This document shows, in pieces, positions 33,340 to 42,221 of a stretch of 64,000 nucleotides of DNA. The DNA is taken from positions 1-64,000 of the forward strand of contig DESZ01000028.1 in NCBI GenBank assembly GCA_002361485.1. Reading direction: 5' to 3'. The position numbers and the translations under genes were made by a program. How positions within the stretch are numbered: position 1 is the first letter of the stretch; each line of letters starts with the position of its first letter. The DNA comes from Cyanobacteria bacterium UBA3301. Lineage in GTDB: Bacteria; Cyanobacteriota; Vampirovibrionia; Gastranaerophilales; Gastranaerophilaceae. The notes beneath the pieces were generated by a model, which saw nothing but the letters and a program-made list of their open reading frames with translations, had not been told where the DNA came from and searched no databases.

Positions 33340-34632
33340 ATGAAAAATATAAAAATGCCAAAACAAATAGGATGGTTAATACCCGGATTACAGGTAAAAA
33401 GATGGTTTGCCCTGACTTTTATCGGTACGGTACTAATGACTTTAGGAATATTAATCTTATTTGATATAAAACCTGTATATTATACGATGCAATTTATCAG
33501 CACTATAGCAACCAAAATTTCAACACAATGGTTAGCCTTCGGTATAGTAATGATTGGTGCTGCATTATTTTTCAAAGGTTGGCAAAAAACTAATTTATCA
33601 ATGCTTGATATGGAATATTCAAGAGATAACGATAAATTATTAGAAAATTTATATCGCAGACGTAAATTAAACCATGGTCCTCGTATTGTTGCTATCGGAG
33701 GCGGTACAGGCTTATCAATGTTGTTGGGCGGAATAAAAAATATCACCAATAACATCACTGCCATTGTCAGCGTCGGAGATGACGGAGGAAGTTCCGGAAG
33801 ATTACGAGAAGAACTTGATATATTACCTCCGGGAGATATTCGTCACTGCATGACAGCATTGGCAGATGATGAAAACCTTGTCAACGATTTATTCAAATAC
33901 CGTTTTAATAATGGTGAAGGACTGGAAGGACACAGCTTCGGAAACCTGTTTTTAACCGCTATGTGCGCAATTACGGGCGATATGGCATCTGCAGTTAAAG
34001 CTTCCGCTAATGTATTATCAATTCGTGGGAGAGTATTACCTGCGACATTAGATGATATGAAACTTGCTGCAGAAATGGAAGACGGCAGAATTATCCACGG
34101 CGAATCGAACATTCCGGAGGCAAAGGGGAAAATTATCCGTTTATTTTCTGAGCCTTCTGACTGCAAGGCTCTGCCTGAAGTAATAGCGGCGATTAAAGAT
34201 GCCGAGCTTATTATACTTGGGCCGGGGAGTCTTTATACCAGCGTTATACCAAACTTATTAATTAAAGAAATTTCCGAAGAAGTTTCAAAATCAAATGCAA
34301 AAAAAATATATGTTTGTAATATTATGACGCAACCGGGAGAAACTGACGGATATTCTGTTTGCGACCACATTAATGCACTTATTAAACACGCAAATGTTGA
34401 TAATTTGCTTGATGCAGTGTTAGTAAACGATAATCTGCCAACAGAATCTTTTGCTAAGTATGAAGCACAAGGACAGTATCCGGTAAATTTAGACACCGAT
34501 AAAATAAAGAAACTCGGAATTGATATTTATGCAAAAAATCTTATTGAGCCAAACAAAGAAGGTCTTATAAGACACAGCTCAAACAAAGTTGCCCGAGCTA
34601 TATACTGTTGGTTTAGAAAAGGAAATAAATAG
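33340..34632 (+). CDS. yvcK: YvcK/CofD-family gluconeogenesis factor, membrane-anchored
   Basis: A 430-residue protein with two N-terminal membrane helices (about residues 22-45 and 62-82), then a CofD-like domain: VAIGGGTGLSMLLGGIK, SVGDDGGSSGRLR, LPPGDIRHCMTALAD, LEGHSFGNLFLTAM and LGPGSLYTSVIPNLL. B. subtilis YvcK is needed for growth on gluconeogenic carbon and for proper peptidoglycan synthesis, and it binds UDP-sugars. The N-terminal membrane anchor is a feature of cyanobacterial homologues and supports the lineage call. panB begins four bases after its stop. Confidence 0.93.
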   Translation: MKNIKMPKQIGWLIPGLQVKRWFALTFIGTVLMTLGILILFDIKPVYYTMQFISTIATKISTQWLAFGIVMIGAALFFKGWQKTNLSMLDMEYSRDNDKLLENLYRRRKLNHGPRIVAIGGGTGLSMLLGGIKNITNNITAIVSVGDDGGSSGRLREELDILPPGDIRHCMTALADDENLVNDLFKYRFNNGEGLEGHSFGNLFLTAMCAITGDMASAVKASANVLSIRGRVLPATLDDMKLAAEMEDGRIIHGESNIPEAKGKIIRLFSEPSDCKALPEVIAAIKDAELIILGPGSLYTSVIPNLLIKEISEEVSKSNAKKIYVCNIMTQPGETDGYSVCDHINALIKHANVDNLLDAVLVNDNLPTESFAKYEAQGQYPVNLDTDKIKKLGIDIYAKNLIEPNKEGLIRHSSNKVARAIYCWFRKGNK

Positions 34633-34636
34633 TTTC

Positions 34637-35434
34637 ATGTCAAAAATAACAACAAGAACCCTGAAAAAATATAAAGATAACAATGAAAAATTTTCTATGT
34701 TGACGGCTTATGACTACTCAACCGCCAAATATATTGATCAAGCGGGAATTGATGTCATTTTGATTGGTGACAGTCTTGCGATGACGGCATTAGGCTATGA
34801 AAATACCAATCAGGTTGGTGTTGAAGAAATGAGTATATTTACCAAAGCTGTTGCGAAAGGTGCAAATAATGCAATGGTAGTAACTGATATGCCGTTTATG
34901 AGTTATACAATTGATATTCCGTCCGCATTAACCAATATTGGCAACATGGTTAAAAACGGAGCAAATGCTGTTAAACTTGAAGGATGCAATGACTATATCG
35001 AAAAATTGATAGAATGCTGTGTAAATATGGGAGTACCCGTTATGGGTCATATCGGCTTTACTCCGCAAAGTCAAAACGTTATAGGCGGACATATAATCCA
35101 AGGTAAAACCGAGGATGCCGCAAACGAATTATTAAAACAGGCAAAAAAATTGGAAAAAGCAGGAGCTTTTTCGATAGTTTTAGAAATGGTACCTGAAAAT
35201 GTTGCAAAAAACATCACCGAAAACATATCAATACCGACAATTTCTTGCGGTGCAGGCAGGTATTGCGACGGTTTCGTGATGGTTTGTGACGATTTATTTG
35301 GCAAATTTGACGATTTTACTCCTAAATTTGCAAGAAAATACGGAAATATGAAAGAGCTTATAACAAAATGCGCAACTAATTATATTTCAGACATAAAAAA
35401 CGGAAGTTACCCTAACGAAAATGAGGTTTATTAA
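34637..35434 (+). CDS. panB: 3-methyl-2-oxobutanoate hydroxymethyltransferase
   Basis: First committed step of pantothenate synthesis, adding a hydroxymethyl group from methylene-THF to ketoisovalerate. The 265-residue protein has LTAYDYSTAKYIDQAGIDVILIGDSLAM at the N-terminus, DMPFMSY, AVKLEGC, GHIGFTPQS and the VLEMVPE and SCGAGRYCDGFVMV blocks that bind metal and substrate. I chose ATG 34637 (MSKITTRTL), the usual family start, over an in-frame ATG inside yvcK. It lies one base before panC. Confidence 0.96.
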   Translation: MSKITTRTLKKYKDNNEKFSMLTAYDYSTAKYIDQAGIDVILIGDSLAMTALGYENTNQVGVEEMSIFTKAVAKGANNAMVVTDMPFMSYTIDIPSALTNIGNMVKNGANAVKLEGCNDYIEKLIECCVNMGVPVMGHIGFTPQSQNVIGGHIIQGKTEDAANELLKQAKKLEKAGAFSIVLEMVPENVAKNITENISIPTISCGAGRYCDGFVMVCDDLFGKFDDFTPKFARKYGNMKELITKCATNYISDIKNGSYPNENEVY

Positions 35435-35435
35435 A

Positions 35436-36293
35436 ATGCTATTACATACGATAAAAGAAGTAAGAGAACAAGTTAAAGAATGGAAAAAAGAAGGCTTGAC
35501 GGTTGGTTTGGTTCCGACAATGGGAGCATTGCATAACGGTCATTTAAGCCTTATAAAAAAAGCGGTTGAAAAATGCGATAAAGTTGTTGTTTCGGTTTTT
35601 GTAAACCCGATACAATTTTGTCCGGGCGAAGATTTAGACAAATATCCGAGAACACTTGAAGCTGATACAAAATTATGTAATGATGCAGGCGTTTCAATTG
35701 TATTTGCGCCTTCACCTTCAGAAATGTACGGGCAATCGGAAATGAGAACAAATGACTTCTTAACTTATGTAATTCCTCCGTTCTTCTATGTTAATAAACT
35801 TTGCGGAAAATCAAGAGTCGGGCATTTTGACGGAGTTTGTACTGTGGTAAATAAGCTGTTTAATATTGTGCAGCCTGATTTTGCATTTTTTGGTCAAAAG
35901 GATGCGCAGCAACTAATAATTATCAAAAAAATGGTTAAAGACTTGAATATTCCTGTTGATATAGTTCCTTGCCCGATTGTAAGAGAGGAATCAGGACTTG
36001 CATTGAGTTCCAGAAACAAATATTTATCTGAAGAAGATAAAAAAGAAGCTCTTGTTTTATCAAAAATTTTAAATAACATAAAAGACTGCTATAAAAAAGG
36101 AATAACAGATGTTGAAGCGCTTAAGGAAACAGCATTTCAATTTTTAACAGACAAGCACGAACTTGAATATTTGGAATTACTTGATTGCGAAGATTTGGAA
36201 GAAAAGAAAATTGCTGACAATAATACCAGAGTATTTATAGCATGCAAAGTCGGCGGAGTAAGATTGATTGATAATATACTACTTGGAGAATAA
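35436..36293 (+). CDS. panC: Pantothenate synthetase
   Basis: Joins pantoate and beta-alanine using ATP. The 285-residue enzyme has the HIGH-type VPTMGALHNGHLSLI, FVNPIQFCPGEDLDKYPR, a FFGQKDAQQ motif, PIVREESGLALSSRN (KMSKS-like loop) and the C-terminal dimer region. ATG 35436 is preceded by GAGG nine bases upstream and gives MLLHTIKEV, the expected start; ATG 35421 is less likely. panD, for beta-alanine, is not in the window. Confidence 0.97.
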   Translation: MLLHTIKEVREQVKEWKKEGLTVGLVPTMGALHNGHLSLIKKAVEKCDKVVVSVFVNPIQFCPGEDLDKYPRTLEADTKLCNDAGVSIVFAPSPSEMYGQSEMRTNDFLTYVIPPFFYVNKLCGKSRVGHFDGVCTVVNKLFNIVQPDFAFFGQKDAQQLIIIKKMVKDLNIPVDIVPCPIVREESGLALSSRNKYLSEEDKKEALVLSKILNNIKDCYKKGITDVEALKETAFQFLTDKHELEYLELLDCEDLEEKKIADNNTRVFIACKVGGVRLIDNILLGE

Positions 36294-36296
36294 TAA

Positions 36297-37829
36297 TTAC
36301 CCTTCGAGTAACCTTTTACTTTCCTTTATTAAAAACTCCTTCCCCGGAGTCATTTCTATAAAATCCCAAGGTAATTCTTTATCATAAGAATAATTTTCGG
36401 TTGCATAATAATCTAAATTCAAATTTAAATCCTTTGCGGCACGTCTGTATGCACCGAGTTTACCGCCATATTCATAAACCTTTATAAGAAATTCAGTCAG
36501 TTTTGAATCACCGCGGGAAAGAACAGCCTGATAATAATCCCATTTAGGACTCGTTACAGTTGATTGAATACCCAATTTATGCAGCTCTTTTTTTAAGAAA
36601 TTTGATTTTTTCTCCAATGATTTTTCATCCTCTCTGCCAAACCACTGGAACGGAGTATGAGCTTTTGGGACAAACGTTGAAAACCCGAATGATACATCAA
36701 ACCCCTTATATTTCGATTTTATTTTTGACGCTAAATTGATAATTTCTTGTATATCTTCAACCGTTTCAGTCGGAAGCCCGAGCATCCCGTAAAATTTTAT
36801 TCCTTTTAAGCCACAATCTACAGCTACATCAAGTGCCTCAAAAATTTGTTTTTCTGATAAGTTTTTATTTATAAGCTTTCTTAATCTTTCACTGCCTGCT
36901 TCAATTGCAAGAGTAAGATTTTTTTGCCCTGCATCAACAAGAGTTTGTACAATTTCTTTTTTAAAGGAATCAACCCTCAAAGAAGATACCCCGAGTTCTA
37001 TATTTTCTCCGCCTTTTATCTTTGAATGAATATAGCGACAAATCTTTTCAAAATCAGGGTGTGCAGTAACTTGCGCTCCTAACAAAGCCAATTTATTTGT
37101 ATATTTCAGTCCTAAATCAATCGCATAAATTATTTCTTCATAAGGAACAAATCGTATAGGAAGATTTATGTATGATGCCAAACAAAATCCGCATCTGTTT
37201 GCACAGCCGCGCTCTACTTCCGCTATAAATGTATTTTTAAAAAATGAATTTTCACTGATAACAGGAGTATATATACATTCAGAAAGCTTTTTGGTAGCTT
37301 TCACAACGGTTCTTGAAAAATTCGGGACATAAACTCCGTTTGTTTCGGATAGTATTTTTAGCTTTTCATTTTTTGATAAATTCTTATTTTTTATACACAA
37401 ATTTATCGCTTCAGTATTTACATCTTCCCCGTCACCTATTACAAAAAAGTCAAAAAAGTTTTTGTACGGCTCGGGATTAGAAGTTATAACAGGTCCTCCC
37501 GCATAAATAAGAGGATAATCTTCCCCTCTGTCATTTGACAAAAACGGGATATTGTATTTTTCAAAAAATTTAAAAACAGACAAATAATCAAAATCAAAAG
37601 ATATTGAAAAAGCAATTAAATTTACATCTGAAAACATTATATCAGTAGTTTTTGTATCATTATAAACTCTTTCTACATTTATGCCTTCTTCAGAATCAAT
37701 AGCTTTAAAAAGCCACATATACCCTAATGAAGATAGCGCAAAAGATTCCGGACCGGGGAAAACAAACCACATATTATAATCCTCGCGCTTACCCAAGATT
37801 CTGTCATATAGATATATGTCATTATTCAT
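36297..37829 (-). CDS. B12-binding-like/radical SAM protein
   Basis: A 510-residue radical SAM enzyme. The N-terminal 180 residues form a B12-binding-like Rossmann region (VNLIAFSISFDFDYL, PLIYAGGPVITSNPEP, VIGDGEDV). The 4Fe-4S motif CxxxCxxC lies in ERGCANRCGFC, followed by LTLAIEAGSERLRKLINK and FYGMLGLPTETVEDI. It resembles the first half of the TIGR03960-type family found with ribosomal genes, but lacks the DUF2344 partner nearby. Substrate unknown. ATG 37829 has GGGGA upstream and overlaps the permease gene by eight bases. Confidence 0.85.
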   Translation of the reverse strand: MNNDIYLYDRILGKREDYNMWFVFPGPESFALSSLGYMWLFKAIDSEEGINVERVYNDTKTTDIMFSDVNLIAFSISFDFDYLSVFKFFEKYNIPFLSNDRGEDYPLIYAGGPVITSNPEPYKNFFDFFVIGDGEDVNTEAINLCIKNKNLSKNEKLKILSETNGVYVPNFSRTVVKATKKLSECIYTPVISENSFFKNTFIAEVERGCANRCGFCLASYINLPIRFVPYEEIIYAIDLGLKYTNKLALLGAQVTAHPDFEKICRYIHSKIKGGENIELGVSSLRVDSFKKEIVQTLVDAGQKNLTLAIEAGSERLRKLINKNLSEKQIFEALDVAVDCGLKGIKFYGMLGLPTETVEDIQEIINLASKIKSKYKGFDVSFGFSTFVPKAHTPFQWFGREDEKSLEKKSNFLKKELHKLGIQSTVTSPKWDYYQAVLSRGDSKLTEFLIKVYEYGGKLGAYRRAAKDLNLNLDYYATENYSYDKELPWDFIEMTPGKEFLIKESKRLLEG

Positions 37830-38874
37830 TATTTTCCCCGATATTTTCAAGTTCTTTAGCATTTATCGGCTGCAAGTACAATTCATCAAATAATACACAC
37901 ACAGTCGCCGCAATAGCAGGGGAAAGAATTACGCCCCAAACACCCAAAAACTGCTCGGAAACAAATAAGGCTACTAAAATCGTAATCGGATGCAATGACA
38001 TGAATTTGCCGAACAAAAACGGTCTTATCATGTAATTGGAAATTTGTTGAACAGCAAGGAACAACGCTATCGCAATAACAATCTTTATCCATCCCAGCGG
38101 AAAAGCAATCATTACAATTACGGCAACAGCAATTGAAGGTCCCAAAACAGGAATAATTTCACAAATACCCGATATCAAACCTAATAATACAGGATAATCA
38201 ATTCCCAAAATTGCACAAACGACAGCTACCATAACGCCTACGGCAATCATTGACAATAACTGTGCTCTGATATAATTGCCGACTTTTGTTGTTATGTCAT
38301 GCAAAATAGAATCTGCTTTTTCTTTTATATTGGGCGGAAAAAACTCTAAAAATTTTGCCTTTAAATAATCTTTATCAACCATTATGTAATATACAAACAT
38401 GGCTAATGCCAATAACACAAAGCAAGTTTGGAATAATGACATTGTAAAGTTTATAGAATTATTAACAATACTTTGAGCAATATCAGTAGAAGAATTTAAC
38501 AAATTATCCATCGGGACAAGTTCAGTTACTTTGTAACCGAAAATACTTGCCTTAACAACCATATTATATAGTGCCAAGATTTTTTGAGGTAATATAGAAA
38601 TCAACAATTCAATTTCTTTTACTCCCATTATTACAATAGGCAATATTAAAGCAAATAACACCAATATAACTATTGATAAAACAATAAAAGAAGCTCCCGC
38701 CCTTGTCCTTATCCTTTTTTGAAGATTATTAACAAACGGGTTAAATGCTGCAGCAAAAACAAATGATGCAAATAAAAGCATTAATAATCCGACAATTTTT
38801 GGGATTACCGCTAAAAATGCAATTATAAGAATAGTAAATATCGCCGTTTTTACATTTAATAATCGTTTAATCAC
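37822..38874 (-). CDS. AI-2E family (PerM/YdiK-like) transporter
   Basis: A 350-residue membrane permease with about eight helices. The family pattern of three N-terminal helices, a soluble middle (PPNIKEKADSILHDITTKVGNYIRAQLL), a helix with GLISGICEIIPVLGPSIA, and a final SEQFLGVWGVILSPAIAA is clear. Some members export AI-2 and others act in Na+/H+ or other transport, so the substrate is uncertain. It starts with GTG (38872-38874) behind AGGAG, and an extended -10 lies 20 bases upstream. Confidence 0.9.
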   Translation of the reverse strand: MIKRLLNVKTAIFTILIIAFLAVIPKIVGLLMLLFASFVFAAAFNPFVNNLQKRIRTRAGASFIVLSIVILVLFALILPIVIMGVKEIELLISILPQKILALYNMVVKASIFGYKVTELVPMDNLLNSSTDIAQSIVNNSINFTMSLFQTCFVLLALAMFVYYIMVDKDYLKAKFLEFFPPNIKEKADSILHDITTKVGNYIRAQLLSMIAVGVMVAVVCAILGIDYPVLLGLISGICEIIPVLGPSIAVAVIVMIAFPLGWIKIVIAIALFLAVQQISNYMIRPFLFGKFMSLHPITILVALFVSEQFLGVWGVILSPAIAATVCVLFDELYLQPINAKELENIGENNE

Positions 38875-38892
38875 ATATTCTCCTTTTTACAA

Positions 38893-38901
38893 ATTATAGC
38901 A
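38893..38901 (-). promoter_or_regulatory. Extended -10 for the AI-2E-type gene
   Basis: On the minus strand: TGCTATAAT, a perfect extended -10, about 18 bases before the GTG start. Confidence 0.6.
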
Positions 38902-38913
38902 TAATTATTTTTC

Positions 38914-38942
38914 TTGATGTGAAATATTTTTTCTATTATAAT
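38914..38942 (+). promoter_or_regulatory. Sigma70-like promoter for the Na/Pi cotransporter
   Basis: TTGATG (38914-38919), 17-base spacer, perfect TATAAT (38937-38942), 37 bases before ATG 38980. Confidence 0.75.
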
Positions 38943-38979
38943 AAACCTGTGTATATAAAAAACAAACAAGGCAAATAGT

Positions 38980-40740
38980 ATGGATATATTTTCAATATTT
39001 ACAATGATGGGGGGATTGGCTTTCTTTTTATACGGAATGATAGTAATGTCGTCCGGTTTGGAAAGAATAGCAGGCGGGAAGATGGAAAAATTACTTGAAC
39101 AGTTAACATCTAATCCGCTAAAAGGACTATTGTTAGGCGCAGGAATGACAATAGCTATTCAAAGTTCATCAGCCGTAACTGTTATGCTTGTCGGCTTTGT
39201 AAACTCCGGCATAATGAAGTTATCACAAACAGTAGCCATAATAATCGGGTCAAACGTAGGCACTACGGTAACTTCATGGATATTAAGTTTATCAGGAATT
39301 CAAAGTACAAACTTTTTCTTGCGGATGTTAAAACCTGAATCATTTTCGCCTATATTGGCATTAGTCGGTGTAATAATGCTAATGAGCACAAACAGTAACT
39401 TTTCAAGGAGAAAACCTGTCGGGACTTTTCTGCTGGGATTCTCAATTTTAATGTTTGGCATGGGCTTGATGTCTTCATCTATGGCACCTTTAGCAAATGA
39501 CCCGAATTTTGCAAATATTTTGACATTATTTAAAAACCCGCTATTCGGCTTATTAGTCGGATTGGTTGTAACAATGATAATCCAAAGTTCTGCGGCTTCA
39601 GTTGGTATGTTGCAGGCTCTATCTATGACAGGAAGTATCTCTTATGCTGTAGCTGCACCAATTATTGCAGGTCAACATATCGGAACCTGTATTACCGCAG
39701 TTTTATCAAGTATCGGAGTAAACACAAATGCAAAACGCGTTGCTGCAGTGCATGTAGCATTTAATGTTTTGGGAGCATGTATATTCTTTATAGCACTTGG
39801 CATTGTTTCAAAGTTGTTTGGTAATTTCATACAACAATCCGCAAATCCTTTCGGTATAGCGGTTGTTCATACCATTTTCAGTATTCTGGCCGCATTTTGT
39901 TTATTCCCGTTCAGGAAATACTTGGAAAAAATTTCTTATGTTGTTGTTAAAGACACTCAAGAAGAAAAAGAAGTTATACTTGACGAACGTTTATTATTAA
40001 CACCGTCAATCGCAATCGCACAATGCTACAGAACGACAGGTGATATGGCAAAATTAACAAGAGAAGTTCTTGTAATGTCTGTCAGAATGTTAAAACATTA
40101 CAATCCTAAAGTCGCAGAAATAATAAATAAACACGAAGTTAGAATTGATAAATATCAAGATGTATTGGAAGGCTTCCTGCAAAAGCTTTCGGGTAAAGAC
40201 CTTAACGATGAAGATTCCAATAAAATTTCGCAGCTTATACTGTCAATTTCAGATTTTGAAAAAATTGCAGACCATGCAATTCATATATTACATATAGCAG
40301 ATCAAATGCACAGAAAAGAATGGACTTTTTCGTCAGATACCGTTGAAGAGTTAAAAAAAGTTGTTAATGCGGTAAAAGAAATATTTGACAAAACTGTCAG
40401 CGCATTTGTTTATAATGATGTTTATATGGCGCATGAAATTGAACCTTTTGAACAAGTTATAGATGATATTGCTTATGTTGCAAAGAAAAATCATATTCGC
40501 CGAGTTAAGCAAGAGAAAGTTCACATCAAACGTAATTTTGCATATGCTGAAGTTTTAAATGATTTAGAAAGAATCTCGGACCATTGTTCAAATATTTCAA
40601 CTAACTTAATTCAATCGACAAACGCCTCTATGCAGCGTCATGAATTAAAAAATAAACTTAAAGCGGAAGATACTTCAGAATTTGCAGCACAAATTGAAGA
40701 ATTTAAAAAACAATATTCTTTAGATTTAATTTCAAAATAA
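38980..40740 (+). CDS. Na+/phosphate cotransporter with PhoU-like tail
   Basis: A 586-residue NptA/YjbB-type transporter. Two repeated halves carry the QSSS-type motifs IAIQSSSAVTVMLVGF and MIIQSSAASVGMLQAL, with GSNVGTTVTSW and GQHIGTCITAV. About eight to nine helices end near residue 320. A cytosolic PhoU-like helical domain follows (residues about 345-560: LILSISDFEKIADHA, LNDLERISDHCSNIS). It imports or exports phosphate with sodium. The thioesterase gene follows by nine bases. Confidence 0.93.
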   Translation: MDIFSIFTMMGGLAFFLYGMIVMSSGLERIAGGKMEKLLEQLTSNPLKGLLLGAGMTIAIQSSSAVTVMLVGFVNSGIMKLSQTVAIIIGSNVGTTVTSWILSLSGIQSTNFFLRMLKPESFSPILALVGVIMLMSTNSNFSRRKPVGTFLLGFSILMFGMGLMSSSMAPLANDPNFANILTLFKNPLFGLLVGLVVTMIIQSSAASVGMLQALSMTGSISYAVAAPIIAGQHIGTCITAVLSSIGVNTNAKRVAAVHVAFNVLGACIFFIALGIVSKLFGNFIQQSANPFGIAVVHTIFSILAAFCLFPFRKYLEKISYVVVKDTQEEKEVILDERLLLTPSIAIAQCYRTTGDMAKLTREVLVMSVRMLKHYNPKVAEIINKHEVRIDKYQDVLEGFLQKLSGKDLNDEDSNKISQLILSISDFEKIADHAIHILHIADQMHRKEWTFSSDTVEELKKVVNAVKEIFDKTVSAFVYNDVYMAHEIEPFEQVIDDIAYVAKKNHIRRVKQEKVHIKRNFAYAEVLNDLERISDHCSNISTNLIQSTNASMQRHELKNKLKAEDTSEFAAQIEEFKKQYSLDLISK

Positions 40741-40749
40741 GAGGGTAAT

Positions 40750-41508
40750 ATGGCAATTAACACATTAGAAAAAAGCGAATATAAATTAGAAAAAACGTAT
40801 CAGGTTTCCGTTTTTGAGCAAGACGTAAACCATTCTATAAAACCTGCATCTTTACTAAATTTATTGCAAGACATAGCTTCCTGCAATATTGATAATACTA
40901 ATTATTCGAATCCCGCTCTCAACGAACAAAATCTGGGATGGTTTTTAGTCAGATACAGAATAGAATTTGATAAATATCCGACAGGCTTGAATGATATAGT
41001 GTTAAAGACAGAGAATCGAGGGGTACAGAAGCTTTCCGCATATCGTGATTTTGAGGCGTTTACCATTACCGGAGAGCGAATATTGAGAGCTACGACTTCA
41101 TGGCTGATGGTTAATCTTGACACAAAATCGCTTGTAAATATAGAACAAAAATTCCCAAACTTCTTTCATTTTGAAAAGCGTGAAGACGATTTGGAGTTGA
41201 AAAAATTAAGAACTTTACAAGAATGGAATTGTGAAAAAACATTCCATGTTCGCTATGAAGATTTGGATATGAACGGACATGTCAATAACACAGTTTACAT
41301 TTCTTGGGCAATAGAAGCTCTTGGGTTTGACTTTTTAACAACACACAAAATAAAAAATATCGACATATACTACAAACACGAAGTACGTTACGGCGATGAC
41401 ATTATATCATACGTAAAACTTAACCCTGAAGAAAAAACAACAGAACACATGATAAAAAATTCACAAACAGGGGACGAAGTTTGTTTGATTAAATTTGAAT
41501 GGGTATAA
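40750..41508 (+). CDS. Acyl-ACP thioesterase
   Basis: A 252-residue double-hotdog thioesterase of the plant FatA/bacterial type, releasing free fatty acids from acyl-ACP. The N-terminal hotdog has SLLNLLQDIAS and WFLVRYRIEF; the second hotdog holds YEDLDMNGHVNNTVYISWAIEAL, the catalytic Asn/His region. Length and layout match bacterial acyl-ACP thioesterases. It is translationally close to the phosphate transporter, though a functional tie is not obvious. It may serve lipid remodelling or fatty acid release. Confidence 0.9.
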   Translation: MAINTLEKSEYKLEKTYQVSVFEQDVNHSIKPASLLNLLQDIASCNIDNTNYSNPALNEQNLGWFLVRYRIEFDKYPTGLNDIVLKTENRGVQKLSAYRDFEAFTITGERILRATTSWLMVNLDTKSLVNIEQKFPNFFHFEKREDDLELKKLRTLQEWNCEKTFHVRYEDLDMNGHVNNTVYISWAIEALGFDFLTTHKIKNIDIYYKHEVRYGDDIISYVKLNPEEKTTEHMIKNSQTGDEVCLIKFEWV

Positions 41509-41525
41509 ATTTTATTGGCAAAAAA

Positions 41526-42089
41526 CTAGCCCTGCCAACAATAAATGCTACTGTTCTCAGATTTTACAAAGTTATTCTTTTTGTAAAAATTTAGCACACT
41601 ATCACTTTTAATCGGACGCGCTTCCAATCTGTAATAAATATCTTTTAATCCGTCTAAAAGGGCAGTTCCTGTACATTTATATTTGCTGCACGGATTAAAT
41701 ATCGACTCAGGATTTGCTTGAATAAATTGGATAAATGCTTTACCGTTTTCTTCTTCCGTAACTTCTGTTAACGCAAGTATTTTTTGATAATCTAAATTTT
41801 TAAAATTTGATTTTTGAGTTGTAATGGCATAAAAGTGCGTTTTATCATAAACACCATCTAAACAAAAATTCGCATCATCATAGATATTTTGGACAAATAA
41901 ACCCTGCTCCCAATTTTCCGAAACACATTTCAATGCATCTAAATCCCCATCATTATAAATATCAAGCTCTACAAAAGAAACATCCGTGTCCGAGTAGCTC
42001 ATAAGTTTAGAAGCAAGTTCTTTAACTGTCGGTCTGTATGATTTCTGTAATGCGCAAAAATTCACCTTTGGCTCAAAAGAAATTCTCAT
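41526..42089 (-). CDS. GNAT-like protein, paralogue of the 51.4-kb protein
   Basis: A 187-residue protein. The C-terminal half has a GNAT-like pattern: KCTGTALLDGLKDIYYRLEARPIKSDSVLNFYKKNNF, resembling the acetyl-CoA loop, beta5 and 'FYxxxGF' end of N-acetyltransferases. It aligns with the protein at 51384-51956: both have MRI..., 'FYAITTQKSNF' versus 'IYALTSQSENF', a KILA/KILG block and the same C-terminal layout. I chose ATG 42087-42089 because it gives MRISFEP, matching the paralogue's MRIDNSN; a start at 42131 adds residues that look like leader. Substrate unknown. Confidence 0.65.
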   Translation of the reverse strand: MRISFEPKVNFCALQKSYRPTVKELASKLMSYSDTDVSFVELDIYNDGDLDALKCVSENWEQGLFVQNIYDDANFCLDGVYDKTHFYAITTQKSNFKNLDYQKILALTEVTEEENGKAFIQFIQANPESIFNPCSKYKCTGTALLDGLKDIYYRLEARPIKSDSVLNFYKKNNFVKSENSSIYCWQG

Positions 42090-42184
42090 ATTCACTTTAA
42101 ATTGCCTAAAAATAATTTTTGCTATATACATTTAATCTTTTTGCGATAAAATAAAAGAGTACTTAATGGAAGTGTATAGTAAAA

Positions 42185-42203
42185 CGTGTTAAGAAAGAAC
42201 ACG
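42185..42203 (+). promoter_or_regulatory. Hairpin in the pnp leader
   Basis: CGTGTT (42185-42190) / AACACG (42198-42203), a six-base stem with a seven-base loop, just before the pnp ribosome site. E. coli pnp is autoregulated through a leader stem, so a similar role is possible. Confidence 0.35.
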
Positions 42204-42221
42204 AGAAAGAAAGGGTATTTT

